This document shows, in pieces, positions 23,860-35,788 of a DNA stretch of 64,000 nt. Within the stretch, counting starts at the first letter, position 1, and the number at the start of each line of letters is the position of its first letter. Source of the stretch: Delphinus delphis (taxonomy: Eukaryota > Chordata > Mammalia > Artiodactyla > Delphinidae); assembly GCF_949987515.2 (NCBI RefSeq), contig NC_082693.1:15124994-15188993 (forward strand). Direction: 5' to 3'. The notes beneath the pieces are model-generated. The model did not search any database, had not been told where the DNA came from, and worked only from the letters and a program-made list of their open reading frames with translations. The position numbers and the translations under genes are program-made.

Positions 23860-25050
23860 AGTAAAGATCCTCCTGTAATCTGGCAAAATAGAAGCAGGCC
23901 TCTGAGAACTGGCTGTGTGTCCCTCCCGGGGAGACTGTGCCCTAATCTTAAATCCAGAGAGCCCGTGAGTGAGGATCTGAATGACTATGCCCTGAGTAAT
24001 CTGGGACATCTGACTCCTTATGGGTTGGATATTTGAATTCCCAGTGGCATTTTTATTTTAAATATTTAGTTCTGAGGCTAAACCATGATAATAGAAAAAC
24101 ATAGTAGATGTGATTTTTTTGTATATTTTTTCGGCCATCAACTGATAATGCATTAGTAAACATCTCAAACAAAGAAGCATTTTTGTTATTTTAGTTATAA
24201 ATTCAGATTTAATTTCAACAAATACCTATGAGGGCCCCCTAATTTGTCAAAAATTGTACTGGTGATTTCATCTCACTACCATGCAACAATGTGGTAGAAC
24301 AAGTATTAGTATGCCTGGTTTTTTGAAAAACAGTTAATAATGAACCATATTCTTCTACATATGACATTTAGTAAAGCAAAGTCCTGCTGATGGTGAGAAG
24401 CCCAGCATATGAAACAGCACAGGAATCTCATCTCTGGCCAAGAGGCAACCTTCAATGTGCATTTAGTGCAGATTCAGAAACACGGAAAATTCATTCAGAG
24501 ATCCAAGCATGTAAGTCCCCATAGTAGATCTTTTTTATAGATACGGAGTCTGGAGGCAGTTTGAATGCAAATCAAAATCATATGCACTCATAAGAATGTC
24601 TGTATAATTACAGGGTGCCCAATCCAGTGCACAGCATCTGAGAACTAGTCTGAGAATGCAGGGGCTAATTGCTCTCCAGGATTCAAAAGGGCGCCAAGCA
24701 CCTGGGAATCTAATTCCTTCCTACTACAATATGCAGTAGTGGGTGTCTAGAAATTAAAACACTCCTAGATTTCATATTTCTTTTATACTGCCAAATACTT
24801 GCCAACCTGTCTTATACAATCAGACATATTTTAGCATCTTGTAAATTCTACTAATTAAACATGATACAAGCAAGTTGAAAGAGCAGCCTCAGCAACAGAG
24901 GGGCAGGAGAAATTGGCTGACGAGAATGCCATACTGTCAGGACCCTCTGAAGTTTCTGTTTTGTTTCCACTGTTCTATTCTGCATATTTAAAAGCGCACT
25001 GGCTCAATATCTCAAAATAATTATTCTGCTTTATGTTAGAAAAAAAGGGG
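23860..25050. other. Intergenic DNA downstream of PLCZ1
   Basis: No gene or confidently assigned repeat is seen between the NUDT5 pseudogene and the PLCZ1 poly(A) site. Confidence 0.55.
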
Positions 25051-25077
25051 AAAGATATGGACACCCATTCTGGCTGT

Positions 25078-25083
25078 TTTATT
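25078..25083 (-). terminator. PLCZ1: PLCZ1 polyadenylation signal
   Basis: AATAAA on the - strand lies about 40 bases after the PLCZ1 stop codon. It predicts cleavage near 25055-25065 and a very short 3' UTR of about 60-70 bases. No other AATAAA lies closer to the stop. Confidence 0.8.
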
Positions 25084-25122
25084 GCGATGTACAGCTAACA
25101 CCATGTCCGGCACCATTAGTTG

Positions 25123-25208
25123 CTATCTGACATACCAAACATAGATAAACAGGGAAGCAGGCTCAAGACTCTCACCCATTTTGGAAAACAGAGGAACACG
25201 ACAGTAAC
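25123..25208 (-). CDS. PLCZ1: PLCZ1 last coding exon (C2 end, stop)
   Basis: This exon contributes the final residues of phospholipase C zeta after the split glycine codon: [16 protein letters not shown], then [11 protein letters not shown] and a TAG stop (25123-25125). It is the last beta strand of the C2 domain; PLC enzymes commonly end in a similar LF-V-V pattern. The acceptor is TTTTTGCAG ending at 25209. Two exon bases complete the codon begun in the exon ending at 25980. The segment is intact and is followed closely by the poly(A) signal. Confidence 0.96.
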
Positions 25209-25979
25209 CTGCAAAAAGAATCACATTTGATGAGAACAATAAAAATAAATTCGTCAACAGTGGCCCCAGTAGTGCTCCTGAGAAATAATACAGTAAGCAC
25301 ATATAAAAGCTAGGACTACGTAGTTATATTCCATCCCATATATTAATTTTCCCCCAAAGTAAAATATTTGACGTTTCTATCCCGACTTCCTACTAAACAC
25401 CACACAGCTCACACTTCTCCTCCCTCAAAGTGCAGCGTCTCCAAAATTAGCCACCACCCTTCTGCTTCAGAAAGACTGTTTCCTAGGTATATCTCAGATG
25501 GTGGCAGAAAAGTAAAAATAAGGATAGAATTGGGAGCACAGTGTAAGTCACCCCTGAAAGGTAACTGCAAGGCAGCCCTGGAAAGATTCAAGAAAAGAGA
25601 GCCTTGGGCTCCCAGTGTCTCCTCAGGTGGGAAGAAGGACTCACTGCTTCTCCCTTCCGTGCAGTTCCCATCCTTCATTCCTTCACGGTAGTCATGCCTA
25701 CTCTTAACTGAAACAACAGAGCTATGTCCATGTAGAGAAATTCTCATACAAGCCAAGTTTGTCTAATTAGTCTTCCTAGAAATCCCACTCCCCAACCCCA
25801 CCTTCTGTATCAGAACACATTTCTGTAATTCCACTGGGAGAAAATATGTGTCAACACACAAATTTGCCTTTACATCTGACTGTCATGGAGAGAGCTATTT
25901 GGTATATAAAAGCGTGTCTTTGGTAAACTCCAATTATATATAAACATTAGCACAATCATCTTACTTTTGGGAATATTAC

Positions 25980-26129
25980 CTTTGTTCATGCATAGAACTG
26001 GTAGAGTATATTGCCCAAGAAATTCATTTCCCGCTATTAAACCTTGATTTTCAACAACAAAACGTATCAATGCCAATTCTGGCACCTGAATAATAAATGT
26101 GAATGTTTCATTCCATCTTGGACTAAAAG
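25980..26129 (-). CDS. PLCZ1: PLCZ1 coding exon, C2 domain core
   Basis: This 150-base exon enters and leaves in phase 1. It encodes [20 protein letters not shown], then [10 protein letters not shown] and [17 protein letters not shown]: the C2 signature FSPRWNE-F-F followed by the strand that closes on a G-E-Y-L/P-like turn. In PLC zeta the C2 domain helps target the enzyme to PI3P/PI5P or PIP2-bearing internal membranes of the egg. Acceptor (ATATTTCAG) and donor (GTAATA) are both good. Visible-protein residues are about 514-564. Confidence 0.97.
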
Positions 26130-26309
26130 CTGAAATATAAAGAAAGAGATACAACCAAAAAAAATCAAACACCATCCCTAGAGAAAAATGCATAATATCT
26201 GTTCTCTAAAATTCTTATTTTCAACACTTTTAATAGTAATAATAAAAGCTTGGGGTTTAAAGCACTTAAATTTTTAATGCACCCAATGACAAAGGAATAA
26301 TAATGACAA

Positions 26310-26470
26310 TAATAACACTTATTAGGTGTCTACAATTTCTGGGCAATATTCTAAAAACTTTAAGCAGGTAATCTCATTTAATCCTCACAAAAACCCTATC
26401 AGGGTTATTTCTATGCACATTTACAGATGAGAAAACTGAGCCACAAAGATGTTACATAACCTCCGAAGGC
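26310..26470 (-). repeat. MIR SINE, antisense
   Basis: The antisense MIR core and 3' end can be followed: 'tcatttaatcctcacaaaaa', 'cagatgagaaaactgagcca', 'gatgttacataacctccg'. The copy lies in a PLCZ1 intron. Confidence 0.85.
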
Positions 26471-26760
26471 TTTCACATAAATAGCCATTAAGTGCTCGGG
26501 CAGGAAGTCAAACAAATGGAGTCTGATTTCAGAATGGAAACGTTTCACTATTATACAATATGACTGTTGTGTTCCAGCATTTTATTAACAAAGACACTGA
26601 GACATGAGGAAGTTAAATAACATCATTTTTCTATATCAGGTCCTATCATAAGAAGAGCTCTATAGACAGTTGTTGGAATGAGAGCTCACTAATGTCTGCT
26701 CTCAAGTCAGCTCCTGATCCTTCTTTTGACTAACTGCTCATTTTAAAATCCAAAGTCAAG

Positions 26761-28149
26761 GAGGAGCTTCAAGATGGCAGAAGAGTAAGACTAGAGATCA
26801 CCTTCCTCCCCACAAATATATCAGAAATATATCTACATGTGGAAACAACCCATACAGAACACCTACTGAACGCTGGCAGAAGAACTCAGACCTCCCAAAA
26901 GGGAACAGACACCCTCAGGCAAACTACATGTAAAGGCATGGCCAAATCCAAAGCTGAACCCCAGGAGCTGTGAGAACAAAGAAGAGAAAGGGAAATCTCT
27001 CCCAGCAGCCTCAGGAGCAGCGGATTAAAGCTCCACAATCAATTTGATGTACCTGCATCTGTGGAATACATGAATAGACAACGAATCATCCCAAATTGAG
27101 GAGATGGACTTTGGGAGCAATGACATATATTTTTTTTTTCTTTTTCTCTGTTTGTGAGTGTGTATGTGTATGCGTCTGTGTGTGACTCTGTATAGCTTTG
27201 CTTTTACCATTTGTCCTAGGGTTCTGTCTGCCCTTTTTCTTTTTTTCTTTTTTTTTTTTAGTATAGTTTTTAGCACTTGTTATCACTGGGGGATTTGTTT
27301 TTTGGTTTGGTGGCTCTCTTTTTTCTTTCTTTCTTTCTTTTTTTAATTACTTTTTAAATTTTTTTAATAATTATTTTTTATTGTAATAACCTTATTTTAT
27401 TTTATTTTATTTTTCTTTCTTTCTTTTTCCCTTTTATTCTGAGCCATGTGGTGGACAGGTCGGTGCTCTGGCAGGGTGTCAGGCCTGTGCCTCTGAGGTG
27501 TGAGAGCCAGGGTCAGGACATTGTCCACCAGAGACCTCCTAGAGCCACATAACATTAAGCGGCAAAAATCTCCCAGGGATCTCCATCTCAACGTCAAGAC
27601 TCAGCTGAATGTGGATTTCTAACCTCTAGAACTGTGAGAAAATAAATTCCTATGTTTTAAGCCAACCAGTCTGTTTTTGTTGCTGCTGAAGCAGCCTGAA
27701 CTAAGACACTGAGTAAGCATGAGTTATAACTAAATTTGTGGTATCTTTGTATGGGTTGTTTGATCTAACCCAACCTGTCTGATATAATCTCCCCATAAAC
27801 ATGAACTACTTCTATTTAATTTCAACTCATTGAGCTTCATCAAAACAAGATGATGAGGACACGGGGAGGGTGAAGGGTAAGCTGGGACGAAGTGAGAGAG
27901 AGGCATGGACATATATACACTACCAAATGTAAAGTAGATAGCTAGTGGGAAGCAGTCGCATAGCACAGGGAGATCAGCTCGGTGCTTTGTGACCACCTAG
28001 AGGGGTGGGATAGGGAGGGTGGGAGGGAGACGCAAGAGGGAGGAGATATGGGGATATATGTATACATATAGCTGATTCACTGTGTTTTAAAGCAGAAACT
28101 AACACACCATTGTAAAGCAATTATACTCCAATAAAGATGTTAAAAAAAA
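26761..28149 (+). mobile_element. Chimeric L1: 5' UTR and 3' UTR around a non-L1 insert
   Basis: Positions 26761-27603 are a cetartiodactyl L1 5' UTR (it opens GAGGAGCTTCAAGATGGC and ends in the TCTCCATCTCAACGTCAAG part, with T-rich runs). Positions 27850-28149 are the 3' UTR (GTAAGCTGGGACGAAGTGAG to CCAATAAAGATGTT and an A tail). Between them, 27604-27849 is not L1: its first part resembles the end of a MaLR-like repeat (CTCTAGAACTGTGAGAAAA). Similar target-like sequences AAAATCCAAAGTCAAG and AAAATACAAAGTCGATG border the whole unit. ORF1 and ORF2 are absent. Confidence 0.8.
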
Positions 28150-28739
28150 TACAAAGTCGATGAGTAATTTATGTCCTTAGCAAAACAGATTATCCCAAAC
28201 ACTCTCTTGCCAAACAAGAAATCCAAATTGTATCACAATGTGACCCAAATCAGATAAAAATTAAGCATAATTGAATGGAATCAAGAAATTCACATCCAGA
28301 TCAAATATACACTCTTATTTAATAAAAACTCAAAAGTTCAGAGAAAAATAATGTATTATTTTTCATTGTACAAAGGCAATGCTACAGCTACTACTTCAAT
28401 AGATCTGTCCTTTGAGTTACATTTCAAGAAGTATTGAAGCATTTATGACTAATTATACCATATCTATGTTTTCTATGGTGCATCTGTAGTCACAAGTGCA
28501 CATTTACTAGGAAGCAATCCAGAATGCAGTCTATGCCTGTAAAAATATTAAACAAATTGACTCACACTGAAATAATAACCATCCTACCTTGCCCTAAGAA
28601 AAGAAATAATTCAACGGAGTATAGTTGCAGGTTTAAGAGTCAGTTCTTTATAGACACTGAAAAATGTCTCCCCAAAATTCTTATACTAATTTATTCTTCC
28701 TCCTCCAACCCTCCTTCACCATACTCTCTTTCACTCTTT

Positions 28740-28742
<3 letters not shown>

Positions 28743-28787
<45 letters not shown>
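28743..28787. repeat. (CA)n microsatellite
   Basis: About 22 uninterrupted CA units lie in a PLCZ1 intron. Confidence 0.98.
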
Positions 28788-28790
<3 letters not shown>

Positions 28791-28869
28791 ATATATAGAC
28801 ATATATGAAAGTCCTTTTAGTGTCAAAATAAAATAAATAAATAAATAATAAACCAGAATATCACATTTG

Positions 28870-29765
28870 CTTAGTTACAAATAGAGTTAAAAATCACTTC
28901 CCCACCTTACCCAAATGTGATCGTTTTCCTCCCCGACTCTCATGTCTTTCATTACCCTACGATTACCCTAGTAGCTAAGTGATCTCAGAATCCCTCCTGT
29001 CCAGTTATCTACACCCTTAGTCTTGTTAGTCTTCCTCACATGCATCCTCCATTCCTTTTCTGATGCCACAGCCCTTGTTTAGGACCTAACTTCTACATGC
29101 TCTAACCATGAGATCACATCTAACTCTATTCTGTATTTCTCATCTCTCTCTCATACACTTCGTCCTCTCTACTCTGCAGAAATGATCCCTGGAACGCTCA
29201 ACTCTCTTAGTGTTTTGTATCCCTGTTTAAAAGTCTTAATTTTATTCATTTTATACAGAAAAGAAAGTTTCTACTACCTTATCATGGCTTTCACTATTTT
29301 CCATGACCATACCCAATGTAAATTTCTCATTTTATCTCACACTAATCTTTCTTAAGTACATTGCATTTGAACTTCTTTACTCTTCCCTAACATGTTTGAA
29401 TTTTGTTTTCTCCATGTTTTAGCACTCATAGTATTACTTTTGCCTTAAATTTCCTTATCCTTGGGAATTCCCTGGCATCCCAGTGGTTAGGATTTGGCTC
29501 TTTCACTGCCATGGCCCAGGTTCAATCCCTGATCAAGGAACTAAGATCATGCAAGCCTCTCAGCATGGCCAAAAAAAAAAAAAAAAAAAGAAAGAAAGAA
29601 AAGAAAAAGAAAAAAAGTTCCTTTATCCTCAATCTCTATAAAAATTCTACTCATTTGCCAAGAACCACCTCGAAATTTGTCCCTTCCATACAATTCTCTG
29701 TACTTTCTTCAAAGCACTAATGACTTTTTCGTAACAGTTTTACTTATATTTCATGTTCCACACTG
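28870..29765 (+). repeat. Diverged L2-like LINE, interrupted by a SINE
   Basis: Pyrimidine-rich L2-like sequence flanks the SINE at 29463 on both sides. The assignment rests on general pattern only. Confidence 0.45.
29463..29616 (+). mobile_element. CHR-1-like short SINE
   Basis: It starts GGGAATTCCCTGGCATCCCAG and ends with a long A/AAAG-rich tail. Target duplications TTCCTTATCC and TTCCTTTATCC border it. Confidence 0.9.
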
Positions 29766-29769
29766 AACT

Positions 29770-31129
29770 GTAAACTAGCTACAATAGAATTAGTTGGGAC
29801 ATACATAAGAATGCAGTTGATAAAAAGAGATTTGAAGTTTTTTTGATACTTAGAACCAGGCTTTTAATATAATGGGCCCAGTAATGTCTGATGAACCAAA
29901 CTGAATTTCTGTAGGGATATTCTCATAAAACCCAGGGATGCAGTCAAATTTCTAACGGGAGCTAGAATCATAGTATTATATAAGGGGTGCATTGAATAAA
30001 TAAATGTTCTGTGCATTTTGTCATGAAGATTCAAGTAAGGGGATGGAGAAAACAAGGGATAGGTTACTAGAAGCTTCCTGATAGCAGTTACCATTTCTTG
30101 ACACTGCCATTTCAACTCTAAGGGGTGCCAAATAAGGCAGGAAGTCATCACTAATATCCCTTCCCACTGATAACACAGGATGAGGTAGCAAAACTTCCCA
30201 AACCTTTTTTCATACCTTTTGCACTAGGGGCCATGCTGGAGGAATATTCTGGATTTGGGAGGAGTTGAACATTGGACATTTGTGGGGGGGGTATTATCAC
30301 CAAAGAAGAAGAAGTCTACTGAGACTGCACCTGCTTCTCTCTCTGTGCCATTTAGCCTGGAGCATATTTCCAGACTCTGAAATGAAGTCCACTATATTTT
30401 GGGAATATCCACTCATAGAAGATTCTAGACTCAAAGGATCAGTTGCAAGCTCTCTTCCCAGGTGATTCTAAGAGTCAACCCCAAGAATCTATACTTTTCT
30501 AATTTCTTTCATGATTTCAACTTCAGAGAAGAAATAACAATGTCAGTACTGTATTACCTAAACTATCATGGGATGCTGGAACACTGAAAATCTTACCAAA
30601 GTCATTTCTTCCATTCCTACATTTCTCTTCTGGCAAAAATGACTGAATTTTTTATCCAAATACTGTACGAGTAAGTTTCTATGGCATCCTTAGCCTGAGT
30701 CAGAAGCCACAGACCTCTGATCTAAAATAATTCAAGTAGTGAAGTAAAACTATGTAACATGCGGTATCAGAGAAATCATAAGTTCTTTATTTTACACAGA
30801 GGCTAGAAGCTAAGTAGATTTGCAGCTATCAAAATGTCACTGTTAATTCAGTCATACAAGGAAACATAAAAAGGAAGTAAAAATGGAAAAACCACTAATT
30901 TTTCAGGTCAGATACATTTTTGTATCTGTAATCTGAAAATACATCTCGCCAACATTAAGTCATTGTCAAATTGTTTTTGCTGCATATAACACTTTGGTCA
31001 TCTTGAACACAATGCAAAACCTTTTCCTTATGAATAATAAAAATGTATCAAAACTCTATCAATATATAATTTTTAAGCTTTTCAACAAGAAGTCTAATAA
31101 ATGTTCGATAAAATATATTAGGAGCTCAC
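29770..31129. other. PLCZ1 intronic DNA, nothing recognised
   Basis: No exon or assignable repeat was found in this stretch of the intron between the exons at 26129 and 31130. Confidence 0.5.
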
Positions 31130-31262
31130 CATTTTTTTTAATTACACGACTCTGCTGTTTCATTTGATCATTTGGAACTCCCAAAATTTCTATAATCACT
31201 AATGTGTCAGCTTTGTTAGATGATGAATGACAACTGGGAGGCAACTGGATCCCACTGATGAG
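31130..31262 (-). CDS. PLCZ1: PLCZ1 coding exon, start of C2 domain
   Basis: This 133-base exon is in phase 0 at its start and phase 1 at its end. It encodes [20 protein letters not shown], then [20 protein letters not shown] and IKKN, the first strands of the C2 domain; LISG-QLP is the standard PLC C2 opening. The acceptor is TTTGTGCAG and the donor is GTGAGC. It corresponds to visible-protein residues about 470-514. The sequence is intact. Confidence 0.97.
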
Positions 31263-34200
31263 CTGCACAAAAATAAGGGAATTCAAGAATTGAGCAGAAT
31301 GTCAAACTGCACCACTGCTTAATTTCAAAATAAAATAGGTTTTCCAAAAATCATGATTGACTAAGTCATTTCCCACCAAAAAAACAAACAAACAAACAAA
31401 GTAGAAAATAGTGCCAATTATTAATTTTAACTCTTTTATCCTCAAATATCAATAGATGAACACCAGGAACATGTCTAAATTATTCCATTTTACCAATATG
31501 TGATTATAATAGAATCCACATTCTCCAAGATTGATGGTCCAACAAATATTTTTATTTTAAAAGCATTGTTATGATTCCCTTCTACTGTAATTCAGGCTGA
31601 GTCGCTCCAAAAACATGAACTCTTTTCAAATTCATATTGTATATATACAACAAAAATATGGTAAACTATAAATACAACTTCTGAAATATAAGAAAAAACA
31701 CCACATAATTTCCTATGATAGCATTCTCTGACAGTATAATTTATATGTTTGGATAATTTATCATGAAATTTTACCTTACCCATCACTTTCCATATTATCA
31801 TAAGTAACCTGAGTTTGACAAAATCAATTATTTCATATATATATTAGGGACCGGATAGCAGAAAATGCTTAACAAAGTAACTAATAATAGTTTTATTTAG
31901 TCTTCTATTAGTCAAGCTAATTGTTGAAGCACAGATTTGTTTTACTTTAAGGAACAAAGTCCGAATTTAAAAAAATACAGTATTTGAAGGGTACTAGTTT
32001 ATAGAGTGTACTCATGTAAAAAATTGAGACATGATTTCAATTTCTGAAGATTATAATAAAGAGGAACAAATAAATAATTGTTAAAAAAGAAAGAAGGAAA
32101 AGAAAAGAAAAAAGTGCCAGTGTGTAATTTTTTCCTTCCTACATCCACAAATTATGGCATCAGCTAGAAACCAGAGTAACTGTGCAAATATTTAACAACC
32201 AGTATGGAACGGGCATTGATCAATAAGCATCATTAGATATCAAGGTAACTTGAAAGAACACTGACTGTGAAAAACTAGCACACTGATAGCAGAGCCTATC
32301 AGCTGAATATAGGCCCTCCAGGTAATAAACCCTTATCAGTATGGAGAAGGTGCACACTGAAATAGAATTTAGAGATTTATTGTTCAAATAATTTGTACAC
32401 TCTGATTCACAAAGCCCTTCCAGGGGCCGCTGCAGAGGATGGATGTCAAACAGAAAACCCTTAGTGGTCAACCAGATAGTTCTGTTTTCATCTACTGGTC
32501 TTATACATGAGATTTTAAACTTAGAAAATGATACCTTAGTTTTTATAAGCTTGAAAATAACTGATTTAATCCAAAGTTCTCTGTTTACAGTTGACAAAGA
32601 GTAAACCAGAAATGTTAAATGGCTTCATCAAGGACATAAGAAAGCTAACGGCAAAACTAGGCCTTTTTATTCCCAAATCATACTCTCCACCATTTGTGCA
32701 AGTCACAATGTAATCACAAAGCTCCTAGAACAATCAGAACAAGAGGGGGAGACACACATGGCTGTGGCAGCAGCTTCCCAGGAAAATCATCAACCCTGCC
32801 TCCTTCACACCATGTCACTTACACCCCTACATGAGACCTCTCAGAATACAAACAGGCGGCATTTGTAAACATCTATGTATACCAGCCATCCTCCATCTTC
32901 ACTTTCTCAACAAAAGAGCACATATATTCTCTTTAGTATTCTCAACTTGAAAAAGAAATCATTCATTCAATTAACCTACATGTATTGAGCATATACTTTG
33001 TGTCAGTTACTGTGGATAAGGGTTGAACAAAACACAGTCCTTATCCTTAAAGGACCCTCAGACAAGTGGGGGGAGAAAGACAAGTATAACAAGTAGATAA
33101 TTATAATTTACAGTGTGGTAAGTGCCGTAATGTATGCATGTATAGGGTGTTATGGAAAAACAGAAGAAAACTTCAAAAGAAGCACAGGAAAAAGCTTCCA
33201 AAAAGAAGTGACACTTAAAGTATTGAAAAATGATTCAGAATGCAATAGGCAGATGAAGGATGGAAGAGTAGTCCAATCAAAGGAAATAGCATATGCAATA
33301 CATAGAAGAGTCATTATGGACAAAAAAGAAGGCTTCCATACAGTTTCGGAATGGGTTGAAAGGCTGGAAGAAGTGAGAGATGAGGCTAGAGGAGTAGGAC
33401 AAAGCCAGACTAAGAAAACGATCAGGAGACACAAATAAATATTAAGTAGGCATGATAAGATTAGCACTGCAGCAAAATCTCTCTGGTTGACTTGTGGAAG
33501 ATGGACCAGGACAACTGAGACAAGGCTCCCTGAAAACCCCTTAGGAAGCCAAAGGAATGGAGGTGATGACAGGTAACAGATTCCTAAAAAAAAAAAGACA
33601 GTAACAAATGACATCAGATCAAGGGGATGGATAAGGAAGACATTTAAAGTGAGATCTACAGAACTTAGAAATGGATTGGACATGGGAAGTGAAGGAGATG
33701 TGGAAGACAAGAATAGCTCCATTTTTCTTGCCTGAATTAATTGAGTCAAGGAATTTGACTCAGTTCACTGAGACTTAAATAAACTAGAAGTAGATTTGAC
33801 GAGGAAGGGATGTTCAGGCTTTAATATTTTAAGTTTGACAGAATATTGGTAAGGAGGCTAAGTAGGCTATTAAAAATAAGCCTTTATAGTCCAAAAATGA
33901 GGTCAGATTTGAGCATTGTTTGGGGTTGAAACAGTGAATGTGTATAATGTGAATGTGTATAAAAGAATACAAGGAGGATGTTTAGTTTGAGATAAGGATT
34001 AAGAAATTCTTTCTCACCCACAAATGAAAGTGAGAAAGAATCGCTTGCATATAGATTAAAAAGGAAAGAAGAAATCCACAGAAGCACATCAATGAGATTT
34101 GTGTGGATTAGGAAGGGATCTGAAAAAGTGGCTGAAACACCCCATCTTCTCACTAGAACAACAACTAGAACAACTAGACTAGTTCCTCTAAATTAGAACT

Positions 34201-34410
34201 ATGCAATTTTTTCATTCATGCAAAAAGGCAACAGAAAGACATTTTTCAGATATGGAAGGATGCTGAAATACCACCCACCTACATTACCTGAAAAGATTAA
34301 CAGAAATTTAAAAGGCATTAAAGAAAATCAATAGAACTAAAAATATTAATGCATACTATCTAGCTTATATCATAACCAATACAGGTAAAAGAAAAAGTAA
34401 TGAATCTTAC
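31263..34410 (-). other. PLCZ1: PLCZ1 intron
   Basis: The intron runs from GTAAGA (34410) to the acceptor at 31263. Apart from the L2 at 32950-34200, 31300-32940 is AT-rich with no recognised element. A 125-codon - strand frame at 32220-32597 lacks any domain or splice support. Confidence 0.7.
32950..34200 (-). repeat. L2 LINE, antisense
   Basis: The sequence reads as the reverse complement of L2: 'ttgtgtcagttactgtggat', the AAGGAGGCTAAG-like and GAAGTGAGAGATGAGGCTAG segments, and the block near 33660-33720. The 199-codon - strand frame at 33150-33749 lies inside it and is a relic of LINE code or chance. Confidence 0.7.
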
Positions 34411-34583
34411 CCTTATCATAAGTATGACTGGATTACTGTCCATTAGTGCTTTATTTGGATTAAACTTTGTTTTACTATCTCTTAGGAAGTGTGGTTTCAA
34501 AATATATCCAGAACCACCATTATCCAAAAATTTCCCATTTTGAAGATCCATAGGCAGACCAGGGGTCTGGAAATTTAAGGCCA
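34411..34583 (-). CDS. PLCZ1: PLCZ1 coding exon, end of catalytic Y box
   Basis: This 173-base exon enters in phase 1 and leaves in phase 0. It encodes [20 protein letters not shown], then [11 protein letters not shown] and [12 protein letters not shown]. The VALN-QT--L-MD and NGG-GY-LKP motifs are the hallmark end of the PLC Y half-barrel, where residues contact the inositol phosphate headgroup. The C-terminal part ([13 protein letters not shown]) leads to the C2 domain. The acceptor is CCCTCACAG and the donor is GTAAGA. Nothing is missing. Confidence 0.97.
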
Positions 34584-35671
34584 CTGTGAGGGAAAAAGAG
34601 TATTTTGACATTGTCAGGAAACAGAGGGTATATCTAAAGAAACGCAACTAAACAGTTTACTGAAACCTAATCATGGATTATATATCTTTGAACATTTTAA
34701 GAGCAAGCATTTGCCAAATAAGTCATGATTTTTAAACCTTTCCTTTTGCCATGTCTTTGTTAACATATGAAGGTGAGTTTCAAAATTTAATCTGCAAATT
34801 ATTTTACAGCTTTGAGTTAAAAAATCAAAATGGCATACAGCATAGATTATAGAATAGCAATGTACATGTCAGAAAACATTCAGGAAATATGAGAGTAAAG
34901 AAAATCAGTCATTAAATGCTGGAAGGGAAGAACCAACTGTATCATAAACTTTCAGGTCTAAAGAGGTACTGTAATCACTTGAGGAGAAAGCGAGGAACAG
35001 GCAGAGCAGTAATTGTCGTTAAAATACAGAAACAACTCCGTATAGGCTGGTAAACAGCCACTATATGCAGTACCACCATCTACCCCCCACTGCCCTCCCC
35101 AGCATCCTGATCCCGCCCCCTCCCTCTCTGAAAACCTATGAGCCTTGTCACAATCGAGCAGCAGAAGGGTTAACACCTGGCACTTTCTGACTGGTTAGTC
35201 CCACTGGTACACCAGTTGATCAATTTGGAATAAGGAGAGTCAGTCAAGGACAAATAACAAAGCTATGCAGTCTTACTTTTCAATACTATGAATGCAGAAG
35301 TGATTAAAGTACAAAAAGCAGAGGCCACTCGATTTGAAGAGGCCCTTAGCAAATCTTTCAAGCAAAGGACTCTATCTTCACTGTTCTCTTACATCTCTTT
35401 TTTGGTTTCTTTTTCCCATTCCTACAATTCCCATGCAAACTCCTCATGAATTTAACCTCCATGCTTCTACCCTCACCTAGATTTACCCTTTTCAACCTAT
35501 TTAGGATTAACTTCAACTCTTGAAGCCACTGATTTATCATTGCTTGACTCCAAAACACCCAGGCTCGAAAATTCTTCAAAGGAAGCTCTTTTCATGAATC
35601 TTCTATTAATTCACAAAATGAATTTATTTTATCTTATTTTTGCAAAAAACTCAATATCCTATGTAACATAC
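34584..35671 (-). other. PLCZ1: Short PLCZ1 intron
   Basis: This is a 1.09 kb intron between the two Y-box exons, with a GTATGT donor at 35671 and an AG at 34584. No repeat was recognised. Confidence 0.8.
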
Positions 35672-35788
35672 CCATTTGACAACCTACATTCCAAAATTCT
35701 TGAGGATTAAAATTAGAAGAGTCTGCTCTTGTTGCTTTGGGATATATTCTGGTAATGAACTTCGTGGTGTGAAGAATAAATTCATTGG
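35672..35788 (-). CDS. PLCZ1: PLCZ1 coding exon, middle of Y box
   Basis: This 117-base exon encodes, after a split codon, [20 protein letters not shown], then [42 protein letters not shown] is the most conserved stretch of the PLC Y domain. The histidine of ILHT aligns with human H398, whose change to proline is known from male infertility; it is kept here. The split codon at the upstream junction reads CCC (Pro), followed by Asn, where I recall Val-His in human. The acceptor follows a run of eight T's. Confidence 0.96.

Noticed and set aside
28743..28787. Regular repeat that might suggest an array system
   Set aside because: It is a plain CA microsatellite with no spacer structure; CRISPR is not applicable in this genome.
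31914..31936. Near-identical 20-base match to 38788-38808 (AAGCTAATTGTTGAAGCACAG against one base changed)
   Set aside because: Similarity stops at once on both sides; probably chance or a fragment of an unknown repeat.
32220..32597. 125-codon - strand frame in a PLCZ1 intron
   Set aside because: No recognisable domain, no flanking splice pattern, and the PLCZ1 exons on either side join in phase without it.
33150..33749. 199-codon open frame on the - strand, the longest in the window
   Set aside because: It lies inside an antisense L2 copy, has no known domain or splice support, and reads as low-complexity hydrophobic code.
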